In this document: piece after piece, positions 36,469-45,154 of the stretch | Numbering within the stretch: position 1 is the first letter of the stretch | Layout of the letters: every line of letters starts with the position of its first letter | Origin: Flavobacterium okayamense | GTDB taxonomy: Bacteria; Bacteroidota; Bacteroidia; Flavobacteriales; Flavobacteriaceae | Assembly (NCBI RefSeq): GCF_019702945.1 | Contig: NZ_AP024749.1 | Coordinates: 2,046,001-2,110,000, forward strand | Length of the DNA stretch: 64,000 nt | Direction: 5' to 3' | Position numbers and translations under genes: made by a program | The notes under the pieces: generated by a model | Databases searched by the model: none | The model's input: only the letters and a program-made list of their open reading frames with translations | Told to the model about the DNA's origin: nothing

Positions 36469-37752
36469 TTAATACCAACGTTTTTTATTTTTCTTAGAAT
36501 TATCAGATTTTCTAGAATTTGAGTTTTTTGAATTTTTAGATTTCGAGTTATTTTTATTTCTAAAATCTTTCTTTTGAGTATTATCGCTTGATTTTGAATC
36601 TTTTGATTGATTTTCTATCCAAGGATAAGGATGATTAGGAACTTCTTTTGCGGAAATTTTTGTTAATTTAATGATGTCTTGCCAATATGTTTTTTCATCT
36701 TTTCCACAAAAGGAAATAGAAACACCTTCGTTTCCAGCTCTTCCAGTTCTTCCAATTCTATGAACGTAAGTTTCTGGGATGTTTGGTAAATCAAAATTTA
36801 TAACAAAAGGTAATTGGTCAATATCAATTCCTCTTGCAGCAATATCAGTAGCAATTAAAAATTTTACTTTTTTACTTTTAAATTCGTCTAAAGCTCTAAT
36901 TCTAGCCGATTGTGATTTATCGCCATGAATTGCAATTGCGGAAATATTTTTCTTAGATAAAGCTTTAACTAAATTATCAGCGCCATGTTTTGTTCTAACG
37001 AAAACTATTGCATTGTCTAATTTTTCTTCTTCAACTAAATGAACTAATAAGTTTCTCTTATTTTCTTTTTCAACAAAATAAATTTTTTGCTTCACACTTT
37101 GAGCTGTACTCGAAACAGGAGTTACCGAAATGTATTTTGGATTTTTCAAAAACTCATCAGCTAATACTCTAATTTCAAATGGCATTGTTGCCGAAAAAAG
37201 CAATGTTTGTCTATTTGATGGAGAAAGTTTAATTATTTTTTTTACATCATTTATAAATCCCATATCAAACATTAAATCTGCTTCATCTATTACTAAATGA
37301 TGCATTTGGTCTAAATTTATAAATCCTTGTTTGTATAAATCTAAAAACCTACCTGGAGTAGCTATTACAATATCAACACCTTGTTTCAAAGCATCTACTT
37401 GAGGATTTTGATTAACACCGCCATATAAGACAAGCGAACGTATGTTTGTATATTTTCCATACAAATCGAAGTTCTCTTGAATTTGAATGGCTAATTCTCG
37501 AGTTGGTGTAACCACAACTGTTCGAATTAATTTTCTTTTCTTTATTGATCCAACAATAGGATGAAGTACATCTAAAATTGGTATAGCAAATGCAGCCGTT
37601 TTACCAGTTCCTGTTTGAGCACATCCTACAAGATCATTTCCTTCTAAGATTTCTGGAATGGCTTGTTCTTGAATTGGAGTAGGAGTAGTGTAATTTAACT
37701 CTTTAATTGCTTCAAGTATGGTTCGATGTATAGAAAAATCTGAGAATTGCAT
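36469..37752 (-). CDS. DEAD-box RNA helicase (RhlE-type)
   Basis: About 427 residues from the ATG at 37752 (MQFSDFSIHRTILEAI), matching the usual start of the family; 13 more codons are open upstream. Motifs seen: Q motif PTPIQEQAI, AQTGTGKT (I), PTRELAIQ (Ia), TPGR (Ib), DEAD (II), SAT (III), and HRIGRTGRAG (VI). The last 55 residues are a basic, Ser/Asn/Lys-rich tail ending KKRWY, probably for RNA binding. Such helicases act in ribosome assembly, RNA decay or cold adaptation; the specific role is unknown. Confidence 0.93.
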   Translation of the reverse strand: MQFSDFSIHRTILEAIKELNYTTPTPIQEQAIPEILEGNDLVGCAQTGTGKTAAFAIPILDVLHPIVGSIKKRKLIRTVVVTPTRELAIQIQENFDLYGKYTNIRSLVLYGGVNQNPQVDALKQGVDIVIATPGRFLDLYKQGFINLDQMHHLVIDEADLMFDMGFINDVKKIIKLSPSNRQTLLFSATMPFEIRVLADEFLKNPKYISVTPVSSTAQSVKQKIYFVEKENKRNLLVHLVEEEKLDNAIVFVRTKHGADNLVKALSKKNISAIAIHGDKSQSARIRALDEFKSKKVKFLIATDIAARGIDIDQLPFVINFDLPNIPETYVHRIGRTGRAGNEGVSISFCGKDEKTYWQDIIKLTKISAKEVPNHPYPWIENQSKDSKSSDNTQKKDFRNKNNSKSKNSKNSNSRKSDNSKKNKKRWY

Positions 37753-37872
37753 GTTTTTAAATTTTGACAAAGATAGTGTTATTTCTTTCATTATTTGGTA
37801 ATTCGTCAGTTATTGAATGTCATGTTGTCAGTTGTTTTTTAGTTTTTATGACAAATAGTATTTTTTTTTCTG

Positions 37873-37888
37873 TTGGCACAATACTTGT
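37873..37888 (+). promoter_or_regulatory. Sigma-54-like promoter upstream of dnaK
   Basis: TTGGCAC-AATAC-TTGT fits the -24/-12 consensus (TGGCAC, five bases, TTGC/T) with correct spacing, 77 bp before the dnaK ATG. No primary-type TAnnTTTG box with a good -33 element was seen in this leader. The leader also carries an unusually good Shine-Dalgarno AAAGGAG around 37949-37955. Confidence 0.55.
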
Positions 37889-37964
37889 CTAGTTGATAGC
37901 GTGCGAATGCACTGTTCACTCTTAGAGGAACAATCTTAAATGAATAAAAAAGGAGAAAAATATT

Positions 37965-39854
37965 ATGAGTAAAATTATTGGAATCGATTTAGGAACAACG
38001 AACTCTTGTGTGGCTGTTATGGAAGGTGGAGAACCTGTAGTAATTGCAAACGCAGAGGGAAGAAGAACTACACCTTCAGTAATTGCATTTGTTGAAGGAG
38101 GAGAAATTAAAGTAGGTGACGCTGCTAAAAGACAAGCAGTAACAAATCCTACAAAAACAATTGCTTCTATTAAGCGTTTTATGGGTAATAAATATTCAGA
38201 AAGTGAAAAAGAAGCATCAACTGTAGCGTATAAAGTTGTAAAAGGAGATAACGACACCCCACGTGTAGATATCGACGGACGTTTGTATACGCCTCAAGAA
38301 TTATCGGCTATGACACTTCAAAAAATGAAGAAAACAGCTGAAGATTATTTGGGAACTACTGTAACTAAAGCAGTTATTACTGTTCCAGCATACTTTAACG
38401 ATGCACAGCGTCAAGCAACTAAAGAAGCCGGGCAAATTGCAGGGTTAGAAGTAATGCGTATTATTAACGAACCTACAGCTGCAGCATTAGCGTATGGTTT
38501 AGATAAAGCAGGTAAAGATCAAAAAATTGCAGTATACGATTTAGGTGGTGGTACATTTGATATCTCTATTCTAGAATTAGGTGACGGAGTTTTCGAAGTA
38601 TTATCAACAAACGGTGATACACATTTAGGTGGTGATGACTTTGATCAAGTAATTATTGATTGGTTAGCAAATGAATTTAATGCTGCTGAAGGAGTAGATT
38701 TACGTAAAGACCCAATGGCTTTACAACGTTTAAAAGAAGCAGCTGAAAAAGCTAAAATTGAATTATCATCATCTACTCAAACAGAGATTAACTTACCATA
38801 TGTAACGGCTACAGCATCGGGTCCAAAACACTTAGTGCAAACTTTAACAAGAGCTAAATTTGAACAATTAGCTCACGATTTAGTAAAACGTTCAATGGAT
38901 CCAGTTGCAAAAGCTTTAAAAGATGCTGGTTTATCAACATCAGATATTGATGAGGTAATCTTAGTGGGTGGTTCTACACGTATTCCTGTTATTCAAGAAG
39001 AAGTAGAAAAATTCTTTGGTAAAAAACCTTCTAAAGGAGTTAACCCAGATGAGGTTGTAGCTATTGGTGCTGCTATCCAAGGGGGTGTATTAACTGGAGA
39101 TGTAAAAGATGTATTATTATTAGATGTTACACCATTATCATTAGGTATTGAAACTATGGGTGGCGTAATGACAAAATTAATTGAAGCGAATACTACCATT
39201 CCTACTAAGAAATCGCAAGTATTCTCTACGGCAGCTGACAATCAACCATCGGTAGAAATTCACGTGTTACAAGGGGAAAGACCAATGGCAACAGACAATA
39301 AAACAATTGGACGTTTCCACTTAGACGGAATTCCACCTGCACAAAGAGGAGTACCTCAAATTGAAGTAACTTTTGATATCGATGCAAACGGTATTATAAA
39401 GGTTTCTGCAACTGATAAAGGAACAGGAAAATCGCATGATATTCGTATTGAAGCTTCTTCAGGATTAACGCCAGAAGAAATCGAAAAAATGAAGAAGGAA
39501 GCAGAAATGAATGCTGAAGCTGATAAAAAAGCGAAAGAAAAAGTGGATAAATTAAATGAAGCGGACAGCATGATTTTCCAAACTGAAAAACAGTTGAATG
39601 AGTTTGGTGATAAGTTATCTGAAGGTAACAAAACAGCTTTAAATGGAGCTTTAGAAGAATTGAAAAAAGCTTATGAAACTAAAGATGTTGATACCATTCA
39701 ACCAGCTTTAGATAAAATTAACGAAGCTTGGAAAAATGCTTCAGAGGAAATGTACAAAGCACAAGCAGAAGGTGGTGCTCAACAAGCAGAACCACAAGGC
39801 AATGCTGATTCTGGAGATCAAACGCAAGATGTAGATTTTGAAGAAGTGAAATAA
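37965..39854 (+). CDS. dnaK: Chaperone protein DnaK (Hsp70)
   Basis: A 629-residue Hsp70. It has the nucleotide-binding domain with [18 protein letters not shown] (5-22), [31 protein letters not shown] and [11 protein letters not shown], the linker [15 protein letters not shown], a substrate-binding beta domain, an alpha lid and the C-terminal EEVK typical of cytosolic DnaK. It folds and protects proteins with DnaJ and GrpE, which are not adjacent here. A strong AAAGGAG ribosome-binding site, rare in this phylum, precedes the ATG. A ten-codon ORF (37940-37972) overlaps the start in another frame and may be chance. Confidence 0.98.
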   Translation: MSKIIGIDLGTTNSCVAVMEGGEPVVIANAEGRRTTPSVIAFVEGGEIKVGDAAKRQAVTNPTKTIASIKRFMGNKYSESEKEASTVAYKVVKGDNDTPRVDIDGRLYTPQELSAMTLQKMKKTAEDYLGTTVTKAVITVPAYFNDAQRQATKEAGQIAGLEVMRIINEPTAAALAYGLDKAGKDQKIAVYDLGGGTFDISILELGDGVFEVLSTNGDTHLGGDDFDQVIIDWLANEFNAAEGVDLRKDPMALQRLKEAAEKAKIELSSSTQTEINLPYVTATASGPKHLVQTLTRAKFEQLAHDLVKRSMDPVAKALKDAGLSTSDIDEVILVGGSTRIPVIQEEVEKFFGKKPSKGVNPDEVVAIGAAIQGGVLTGDVKDVLLLDVTPLSLGIETMGGVMTKLIEANTTIPTKKSQVFSTAADNQPSVEIHVLQGERPMATDNKTIGRFHLDGIPPAQRGVPQIEVTFDIDANGIIKVSATDKGTGKSHDIRIEASSGLTPEEIEKMKKEAEMNAEADKKAKEKVDKLNEADSMIFQTEKQLNEFGDKLSEGNKTALNGALEELKKAYETKDVDTIQPALDKINEAWKNASEEMYKAQAEGGAQQAEPQGNADSGDQTQDVDFEEVK

Positions 39855-39882
39855 TTTTAGTAATAACTAAATATAATAATTA

Positions 39883-39914
39883 AAAAAACCGAACTCTTAA
39901 AAGTTCGGTTTTTT
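39883..39914 (+). terminator. Intrinsic terminator after dnaK
   Basis: Stem AACCGAACT / AGTTCGGTT (39887-39895 and 39902-39910) followed by a T run. Confidence 0.85.
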
Positions 39915-39964
39915 GTTTTTTAAGTCAAAAAGTTTCGTATTTTGGAAGCACCAAAAACTTAAAA

Positions 39965-40576
39965 ATGAAAAAAATAATTCTAATTGCATTTATTGCATTA
40001 TTTGCCTTTACTGGTAGCGCTCAAAAAACAAAAAAAGTAACTTTAGGTAAAGTTGATAATTTAACAGCAGAAGTTGTTCCGAATGGGAAAGGGAAAAAAC
40101 TTTTATTACAAGTAAAAAATGGTTCTGAAGTTGAAACACTTGATGTAAAATCAGTTGCTGATAATAATTTAAATCCAAAAGAATTTATAATGAAGTCTTT
40201 TTCGGTAAATGAAGCAAAATTTTATGTACTTACTTGGAAAGAGCAAATTACTACACAAACCAAATTGAAAAAAGAAGTAGCTGATATTACTGAATCTCAA
40301 ATTTGGAATATTGAAACGAGTACATTACTACTAGGAAATACACAAAAATCAATTTACATTAAAGAAACTCAGTTTTTGGATAAGAATAAAACTGCATCTC
40401 ACGAAGTTGAAAAAAAGAGAAATGAAGGGTTTGAATTTATTTTGAATAATGATGGTAGTGTAGTTTTAAAAACAAAAACTCAAGAGAATCATTATAAGTT
40501 TAATTTTGAAACTGGTAGATATGAACCATCAAAAGCAGTTGTTACTGCCAAATCTAATACTAAGAAAAAAAGATAA
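39965..40576 (+). CDS. Hypothetical secreted protein
   Basis: A 203-residue protein with a signal peptide (MKKIILIAFIALFAFTGSAQ). The mature part is basic and Lys-rich with regular beta-type patterning (VTLGKVDNLTAEVVPNGKG; NIETSTLLLGNTQKSIYIKE). No family was recognised. It ends inside the following terminator hairpin. It is between dnaK and nitronate monooxygenase but separated from both by terminators, so it is probably monocistronic. Confidence 0.75.
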   Translation: MKKIILIAFIALFAFTGSAQKTKKVTLGKVDNLTAEVVPNGKGKKLLLQVKNGSEVETLDVKSVADNNLNPKEFIMKSFSVNEAKFYVLTWKEQITTQTKLKKEVADITESQIWNIETSTLLLGNTQKSIYIKETQFLDKNKTASHEVEKKRNEGFEFILNNDGSVVLKTKTQENHYKFNFETGRYEPSKAVVTAKSNTKKKR

Positions 40577-40600
40577 TCCGATTTAGTCGGATTTTTTTAC
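40575..40600 (+). terminator. Intrinsic terminator after the secreted hypothetical gene
   Basis: Stem AATCCGA / TCGGATT with loop TTTAG and a T run. The stop codon overlaps the first bases of the stem. Confidence 0.8.
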
Positions 40601-40637
40601 AATTAAATATTTTTATATGCATGCATAATAAATTTTG

Positions 40638-40645
40638 TATATTTG
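40638..40645 (+). promoter_or_regulatory. -7 box upstream of nitronate monooxygenase
   Basis: TATATTTG matches TAnnTTTG, 17 bp before the ATG, implying a very short leader. Confidence 0.45.
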
Positions 40646-40662
40646 AATAAATAAATTGAAAT

Positions 40663-41613
40663 ATGTCTAAGCCAACTTTACAAGAAATATTAAATATTAA
40701 ACATCCAATAATTATGGCGCCTATGTTTTTAGTATCTAATACTAAAATGGTTAAAGAAGCTATGAATTCTGGAATAGCCGGATGTATACCCGCTTTAAAT
40801 TATAGAACTTTAGAACAGCTGAAAGATGCAATTAAAGAACTTAAAGAAGCAAAAGTTGAAGGAGGTAGTTTTGGATTTAACTTAATAGTTAATAAATCGA
40901 ATGTCAAATATAAAGAGCAACTTCGTCTTCTGTGTGAAGAAAAAGTAGATTTTATTATTACTTCATTAGGAAGTCCTGAGGAAACTATAAAAGAAGCACA
41001 TAAAGTAGGGGTTAAAGTGTTTTGTGATGTAACTGATTTAAATTATTCGCTAAAAGTTGAAAGTTTAGGAGCAGATGCATTAATAGCTGTAAATAATCAA
41101 GCTGGAGGACATAGAGGTGATATGAATCCAGAAGAGTTAATTAAAACCTTGAATGAGAAAACTAAATTACCTGTTATATCTGCAGGTGGCGTAGGTACTA
41201 AAAAGGATATTGATCAAATGTTAAGTTATGGTGCTATTGGAGTTTCTGTTGGGAGTCCTTTTATTGCATCTTTGGAAGCTGAAGTTTCAAACGAATACAA
41301 ACAAGCTTGTGTAGATTATGGTGAAAAAGATATTGTTGTAACTGAACGTATTTCAGGAACACCTTGTACAGTAATAAATACACCTTATGTACAAAAAGTT
41401 GGTACAAAACAACCTTGGATAGAACGCATTTTAAACAAAAATAAAAGACTTAAAAAATGGGTAAAAATGTTCCGATTTTACATTGGAATGAAAGCTACAG
41501 AAAAAGCAGCAACTGAAGTAACTTATAAAACTGTTTGGGTTGCTGGTCCAAGTATTGAATATACAAATGCAATCTTACCAGTAAGTAAGATCATCGAGAA
41601 GTTAGTTAAGTAA
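40663..41613 (+). CDS. Nitronate monooxygenase-family flavoprotein
   Basis: A 316-residue FMN TIM-barrel protein with IKHPIIMAPMFLVSNTKMV (13-31), SFGFNLIVNKSN, QAGGHRGDM (about 146-154, with the conserved His), LPVISAGGVGTKKDID and IGVSVGSPFIASLEA. The family oxidises alkyl nitronates or is an enoyl-reductase-like relative (FabK group); physiological substrate unknown. It is monocistronic with a promoter at 40638 and a shared terminator at 41612. Confidence 0.9.
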   Translation: MSKPTLQEILNIKHPIIMAPMFLVSNTKMVKEAMNSGIAGCIPALNYRTLEQLKDAIKELKEAKVEGGSFGFNLIVNKSNVKYKEQLRLLCEEKVDFIITSLGSPEETIKEAHKVGVKVFCDVTDLNYSLKVESLGADALIAVNNQAGGHRGDMNPEELIKTLNEKTKLPVISAGGVGTKKDIDQMLSYGAIGVSVGSPFIASLEAEVSNEYKQACVDYGEKDIVVTERISGTPCTVINTPYVQKVGTKQPWIERILNKNKRLKKWVKMFRFYIGMKATEKAATEVTYKTVWVAGPSIEYTNAILPVSKIIEKLVK

Positions 41614-41643
41614 AAAAAGAGGTTTAAAAAAACCTCTTTTTTA
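41612..41643. terminator. Bidirectional terminator between nitronate monooxygenase and glutaminyl cyclase genes
   Basis: Stem AAAAGAGGTTT / AAACCTCTTTT around an A-rich loop, with A and T tracts on both sides. Confidence 0.85.
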
Positions 41644-42714
41644 TTCTTCAATTGTAATTTCAAATGTTTTGTCCCAATTTTTACCCGTTACAAAAATTGT
41701 TTTTGTTTTAGGGTTATAAGCTATACCATTTAATACGTCAATATCAGGATGTTGAGTTACTTTACTTCGTAAATCACTTAAATTGATAATGGCTTCAATT
41801 TCTCCTTTTAAATTTATAATTGCAATTGCATCTCTTCCGTAAACATTTGCCCATATTTTACCATCAATAAATTCTAATTCATTAAGGGCTTCAATTTTAG
41901 CATGTTTTGTGTATACATTTATGTAATCTATCTCTTTTAAATTTTCTGGATCTAAAACATAAATCTTTTCAGAACCTTCGCTCATGTAAAGTTTAGAACC
42001 ATCATTAGTTAATCCCCAACCTTCCATATCTTTAAAATACTTAAAAGTTTTTAGTTTTTCAAAAGTTTCAACATCATAAACATAACCTTCATTGTTTTTC
42101 CAAGTTAATTGGTATAGTTTGTTATTTAATATGGTAATTCCTTCACCAAAGTATTGTTGACCTAAAACATGTTTTTTAATAATTTTACCTGATTTAAAAT
42201 CAGTTTTTCTAATACTCGAAGTATCTCTAACACCAGTTCCGCTACCAGCTCCATTTCCAGTTCCTTCATACAATTCTCCATTGTGAAATTCAAAACCTTG
42301 TGTATAGGCGTGAATATCATGAGGATAGGTATTTACAATTTTATACTTTAAAAGTTTTGGTTCTATACTCGAAGCTACTGTAAACTTAGTTTCAGCCTCA
42401 ATTGCATTTCCTTCTGTGTAGATAACAGCTTTAAGTTTTCTAAATCCTAACTTTTCATTTTTAAAATCTATAATTAGAGGTTTATTTGATGAAACTGTAC
42501 CCATTTTATTATCATTAAAAAAATAGGATATTGAATCTATTGGAAGATTTTTCTCATTCTTTACTTTTAATTCAATACTTTCCGATAACTCATATACTTG
42601 TTTTAAATTAGAAGTATCAATAGAAAAAGCGTCTTTTAAATTATTTTTTTCATCATCACAAGCATTCGCAATTATTGCTAACGATATGAATGCGAATAGT
42701 TTACTGTTTAACAT
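41641..42714 (-). CDS. Glutaminyl-peptide cyclotransferase (lipoprotein)
   Basis: A 357-residue protein. The signal ends IANAC with a lipobox-like cysteine at about residue 19. An Ig-like N-terminal portion precedes the five-bladed glutamine-cyclotransferase propeller starting near NTYPHDIHAYTQGFEFHNG, then QYFGEGITILNNKLYQLTWK and DMEGWGLTNDGSKLYMSEGS. These enzymes cyclise N-terminal glutamine to pyroglutamate on exported proteins; T9SS substrates often carry N-terminal Gln after signal cleavage (as the NAQ/FAQ sites here show), which suggests local relevance (inference). Confidence 0.9.
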   Translation of the reverse strand: MLNSKLFAFISLAIIANACDDEKNNLKDAFSIDTSNLKQVYELSESIELKVKNEKNLPIDSISYFFNDNKMGTVSSNKPLIIDFKNEKLGFRKLKAVIYTEGNAIEAETKFTVASSIEPKLLKYKIVNTYPHDIHAYTQGFEFHNGELYEGTGNGAGSGTGVRDTSSIRKTDFKSGKIIKKHVLGQQYFGEGITILNNKLYQLTWKNNEGYVYDVETFEKLKTFKYFKDMEGWGLTNDGSKLYMSEGSEKIYVLDPENLKEIDYINVYTKHAKIEALNELEFIDGKIWANVYGRDAIAIINLKGEIEAIINLSDLRSKVTQHPDIDVLNGIAYNPKTKTIFVTGKNWDKTFEITIEE

Positions 42715-42769
42715 TGTAAAAAAGATTTGTTAGTACAATATACAACGAATTTTTAAAGTTTCAATTGCC

Positions 42770-42799
42770 TTGTAAAAATATAAAAAGATTGTATATTTG
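42770..42799 (+). promoter_or_regulatory. Promoter of the SRP RNA gene
   Basis: TTG at 42770-42772, 19 bases, TATATTTG at 42792-42799; the RNA begins a few bases downstream. A good consensus example for this genome. Confidence 0.7.
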
Positions 42800-42801
42800 C
42801 A

Positions 42802-42898
42802 CCGGCAAGTCCTACACGACCAGCTCCTGCAGAATCCCCCAGGGTGGGAACGCAGCAAGGGTACGCGGTTGTAGCGGTGCGATGTAGGTCGCTTGCCA
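42802..42898 (+). ncRNA. ffs: Small bacterial signal recognition particle RNA (4.5S type)
   Basis: About 97 nt. The ends pair as GGCAAG (42804-42809) and CTTGCC (42892-42897), continuing through TCCTACACGACC / GGT..GTAGG-type helices. The conserved apical domain is present: CAGGGTGGGAACGCAGCAAG, containing the asymmetric loop and the GGAA-type tetraloop region bound by Ffh. It has a strong promoter upstream and a GC-rich terminator at 42908-42928. The RNA assembles with Ffh to target membrane proteins cotranslationally (established). Confidence 0.95.
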
Positions 42899-42907
42899 TT
42901 TTTTGTT

Positions 42908-42928
42908 AGCCCTGAGGGGCTTTTTTTA
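42908..42928 (+). terminator. Terminator of the SRP RNA
   Basis: Hairpin AGCCC-TGA-GGGGCT followed by a run of seven T. Confidence 0.85.
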
Positions 42929-42961
42929 TGCCTTTTTGTTACCTTCGTAAAAATCTTTTAA

Positions 42962-43765
42962 ATGAGTAAAGTTGTATTTATAACGGGAGCTTCATCGGGA
43001 ATCGGTAAGGCAATTGGAGAGTTTCTTTTAAATAAAGGATTTAAAGTTTATGGGACGAGTAGAAATCCTGAGCGTTATCCTGATTCTAAAATTGAATTAG
43101 TTACTTTAGATGTTAGAAATTCTGAAAGTATTAAAAGTGCGGTTCAATTTGTGTTACAAAAAGAAAGTAAGATACATGTTGTTATAAATAATGCAGGGGT
43201 TGGAATTACTGGTCCTTTAGAGGAAATTCCTCTAGAGGAAATTAAAAATAATTTTGAAACAAACTTATTTGGTCCAATCGAAGTGATGAAAGCTGTTTTA
43301 CCTTCAATGCGCCAACATAAATCAGGGTTAATTATAAATATTACTTCTATTGCTGGATATATGGGATTGCCTTTTAGAAGTGTGTATTCGGCTTCAAAAG
43401 GTGCTTTAGAATTAATTACCGAAGGTATTAGAATGGAAGTAAAACCATTTAATATTCACATTACAAATGTCGCTCCTGGTGATTTCGCTACAAATATTGC
43501 AGCTGGACGTTATCATGCACCATTAGTTAAGGGTTCAGATTATGAAATAACTTACGGAAAAACTTTAGAAATGATGAACGAACATGTAGATGATGGGAGT
43601 AACCCGAATGATATGGCAGAAGCTATTTTTACAATTATTCAATCTTCTAAACCTAAAGTACATTATAAAGTAGGTGCTTTTATGCAGAAGTTTTCAATTG
43701 TATTAAAGCGAATTTTACCAGATACTATGTATGAAAAATTGTTGATGAATCATTATAAGTTATAA
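42962..43765 (+). CDS. Short-chain dehydrogenase/reductase (SDR)
   Basis: A 267-residue classical SDR with the cofactor motif TGASSGIGKA (8-17), NNAG at 76-79, and catalytic Ser-Tyr-Lys (S129 region, Y142, K146 in YSASK). The extended C-terminal tail with VHYKVGAFMQKFSIVLKRILP resembles membrane-associated steroid/retinol-type SDRs. Substrate unknown. It begins 34 bp after the SRP RNA terminator and is followed 2 bp later by a beta-barrel gene. Confidence 0.9.
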   Translation: MSKVVFITGASSGIGKAIGEFLLNKGFKVYGTSRNPERYPDSKIELVTLDVRNSESIKSAVQFVLQKESKIHVVINNAGVGITGPLEEIPLEEIKNNFETNLFGPIEVMKAVLPSMRQHKSGLIINITSIAGYMGLPFRSVYSASKGALELITEGIRMEVKPFNIHITNVAPGDFATNIAAGRYHAPLVKGSDYEITYGKTLEMMNEHVDDGSNPNDMAEAIFTIIQSSKPKVHYKVGAFMQKFSIVLKRILPDTMYEKLLMNHYKL

Positions 43766-43767
43766 AA

Positions 43768-44400
43768 ATGAAAAAAATATTATTTTATTTGTTCTTAATA
43801 TCTCATATAAGTTTCTCTCAAACTTCAAAAGATAGTATAAATAGTGGAAAATTTTTTGTTGACTTTTCTGGAGGTTTTTCAAAGCGACTTGGTTCATTGG
43901 AAAAAACGGGAGATTATATTTTAGATCAAAAAATAGAAAGTGCTTCTAAAGGATATTTCTATGAAATTGGACTATCAGCTCAATTAATTCCTAATTCAAG
44001 TCATTATATGGGAATTAAGTTTAATCAATTTTTAAAAATATTAAATGGAAATAAAATTTCTACATCATTTATAGGCGTTGGGTATATGTATAGCCCTGAA
44101 TTGAGTGATGGTAGTTATTTTAGTGTTGATGCCTATTTAGGATATATCATTTATAAGGATAATGAGTTTTATTTAGATGATTATGTAATGAAATCGAATT
44201 CTCTTGGAGTTACTACCAGTGTGTCGTATTATATTTATATCGCTAAAGGTGTATATTTTGGGCCTAAACTTGGATTACAACTTGGAAGTAGTAAAAAGTT
44301 TAAAGTAACTAGTCCAATGGGTAATGAAACTTTAAATTTTGATGAAGCAGAAAGTTTTTCTAAAATAGATTTTGGTTTATCATTTAGATTTAATTTGTAA
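43768..44400 (+). CDS. Outer-membrane beta-barrel-like hypothetical protein
   Basis: A 210-residue protein. Signal peptide of about 18 residues (ends SFS), then alternating amphipathic strands with aromatic girdles (GKFFVDFSGGFSKRLGS; FIGVGYMYSPELSDGSYF; GVYFGPKLGLQLGSS) and a terminal strand DFGLSFRFNL ending with an aromatic-rich beta signal. This pattern fits an outer-membrane barrel of about eight strands. No specific family was recognised. Confidence 0.75.
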   Translation: MKKILFYLFLISHISFSQTSKDSINSGKFFVDFSGGFSKRLGSLEKTGDYILDQKIESASKGYFYEIGLSAQLIPNSSHYMGIKFNQFLKILNGNKISTSFIGVGYMYSPELSDGSYFSVDAYLGYIIYKDNEFYLDDYVMKSNSLGVTTSVSYYIYIAKGVYFGPKLGLQLGSSKKFKVTSPMGNETLNFDEAESFSKIDFGLSFRFNL

Positions 44401-44448
44401 TTTTACACCTTCAAAAAAACAACACAGAATTATATCAAATTAAAAAGT

Positions 44449-45105
44449 ATGAAATTTTTTATCGACACAGCTAATTTAGAACAAATTAAAGAAGCACAAG
44501 CTTTAGGAATTCTTGATGGCGTTACTACAAATCCATCTTTAATGGCTAAAGAGGGAATTACTGGAACTAACAATATTTTAAAACATTATGTAGACATTTG
44601 TAATATTGTTGATGGTGATGTAAGTGCAGAAGTTATTGCAACTGACTTTGAAGGAATGATTAAAGAAGGTGAGGAGTTAGCTGAATTACACGAACAAATT
44701 GTAGTTAAAATTCCAATGACTAAAGACGGAATTAAAGCTTGTAAATATTTTTCTGATAAAGGAATTAAAACAAACGTTACTTTAGTATTTTCTGCTGGAC
44801 AAGCTTTATTAGCGGCAAAGGCTGGAGCTACTTATGTTTCGCCATTTTTAGGAAGATTAGACGATGTTTCAACAGATGGTTTGAATTTAATTGATGAAAT
44901 CAGATTAATTTATGATAACTATGCTTTTGAAACGCAAATTTTAGCTGCTTCTGTTCGTCACACGATGCACGTTGTAAATTGTGCTAAAATTGGTGCAGAT
45001 GTTATGACAGGACCTTTATCTTCAATCTTAGGATTATTAAAACATCCTTTAACTGATTTAGGTTTAGAGCAATTCTTAGCAGATTACGCAAAAGGAAATA
45101 AATAA
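44449..45105 (+). CDS. fsa: Fructose-6-phosphate aldolase / transaldolase (short type)
   Basis: A 218-residue short transaldolase-family protein: [31 protein letters not shown], and the Schiff-base lysine in [11 protein letters not shown] (K87), plus [23 protein letters not shown]. Proteins of this length act as transaldolase in the pentose phosphate pathway or as fructose-6-phosphate aldolase; sequence alone does not decide. Shared terminator at 45121. Confidence 0.92.
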   Translation: MKFFIDTANLEQIKEAQALGILDGVTTNPSLMAKEGITGTNNILKHYVDICNIVDGDVSAEVIATDFEGMIKEGEELAELHEQIVVKIPMTKDGIKACKYFSDKGIKTNVTLVFSAGQALLAAKAGATYVSPFLGRLDDVSTDGLNLIDEIRLIYDNYAFETQILAASVRHTMHVVNCAKIGADVMTGPLSSILGLLKHPLTDLGLEQFLADYAKGNK

Positions 45106-45120
45106 TATATTTCAATAAAT

Positions 45121-45154
45121 AAAAAAAGGGACGTTTTTAAACGTCCCTTTTTTT
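45121..45154. terminator. Bidirectional terminator between the aldolase and thioredoxin-fold lipoprotein genes
   Basis: Stem AAAAAAGGGACGTTT / AAACGTCCCTTTTTT with T and A tracts. Confidence 0.88.

Noticed and set aside
37940..37972. Ten-codon ORF overlapping the dnaK start as a possible leader peptide
   Set aside because: The sequence is dominated by the A-rich ribosome-binding region and has no regulatory amino-acid pattern; chance is the simpler explanation, so it is mentioned only in context.
39356..39631. Antisense ORFs inside dnaK (also 38993-39241 and 37922-38257)
   Set aside because: Typical antisense open frames of a highly expressed biased gene; no start context or independent features.
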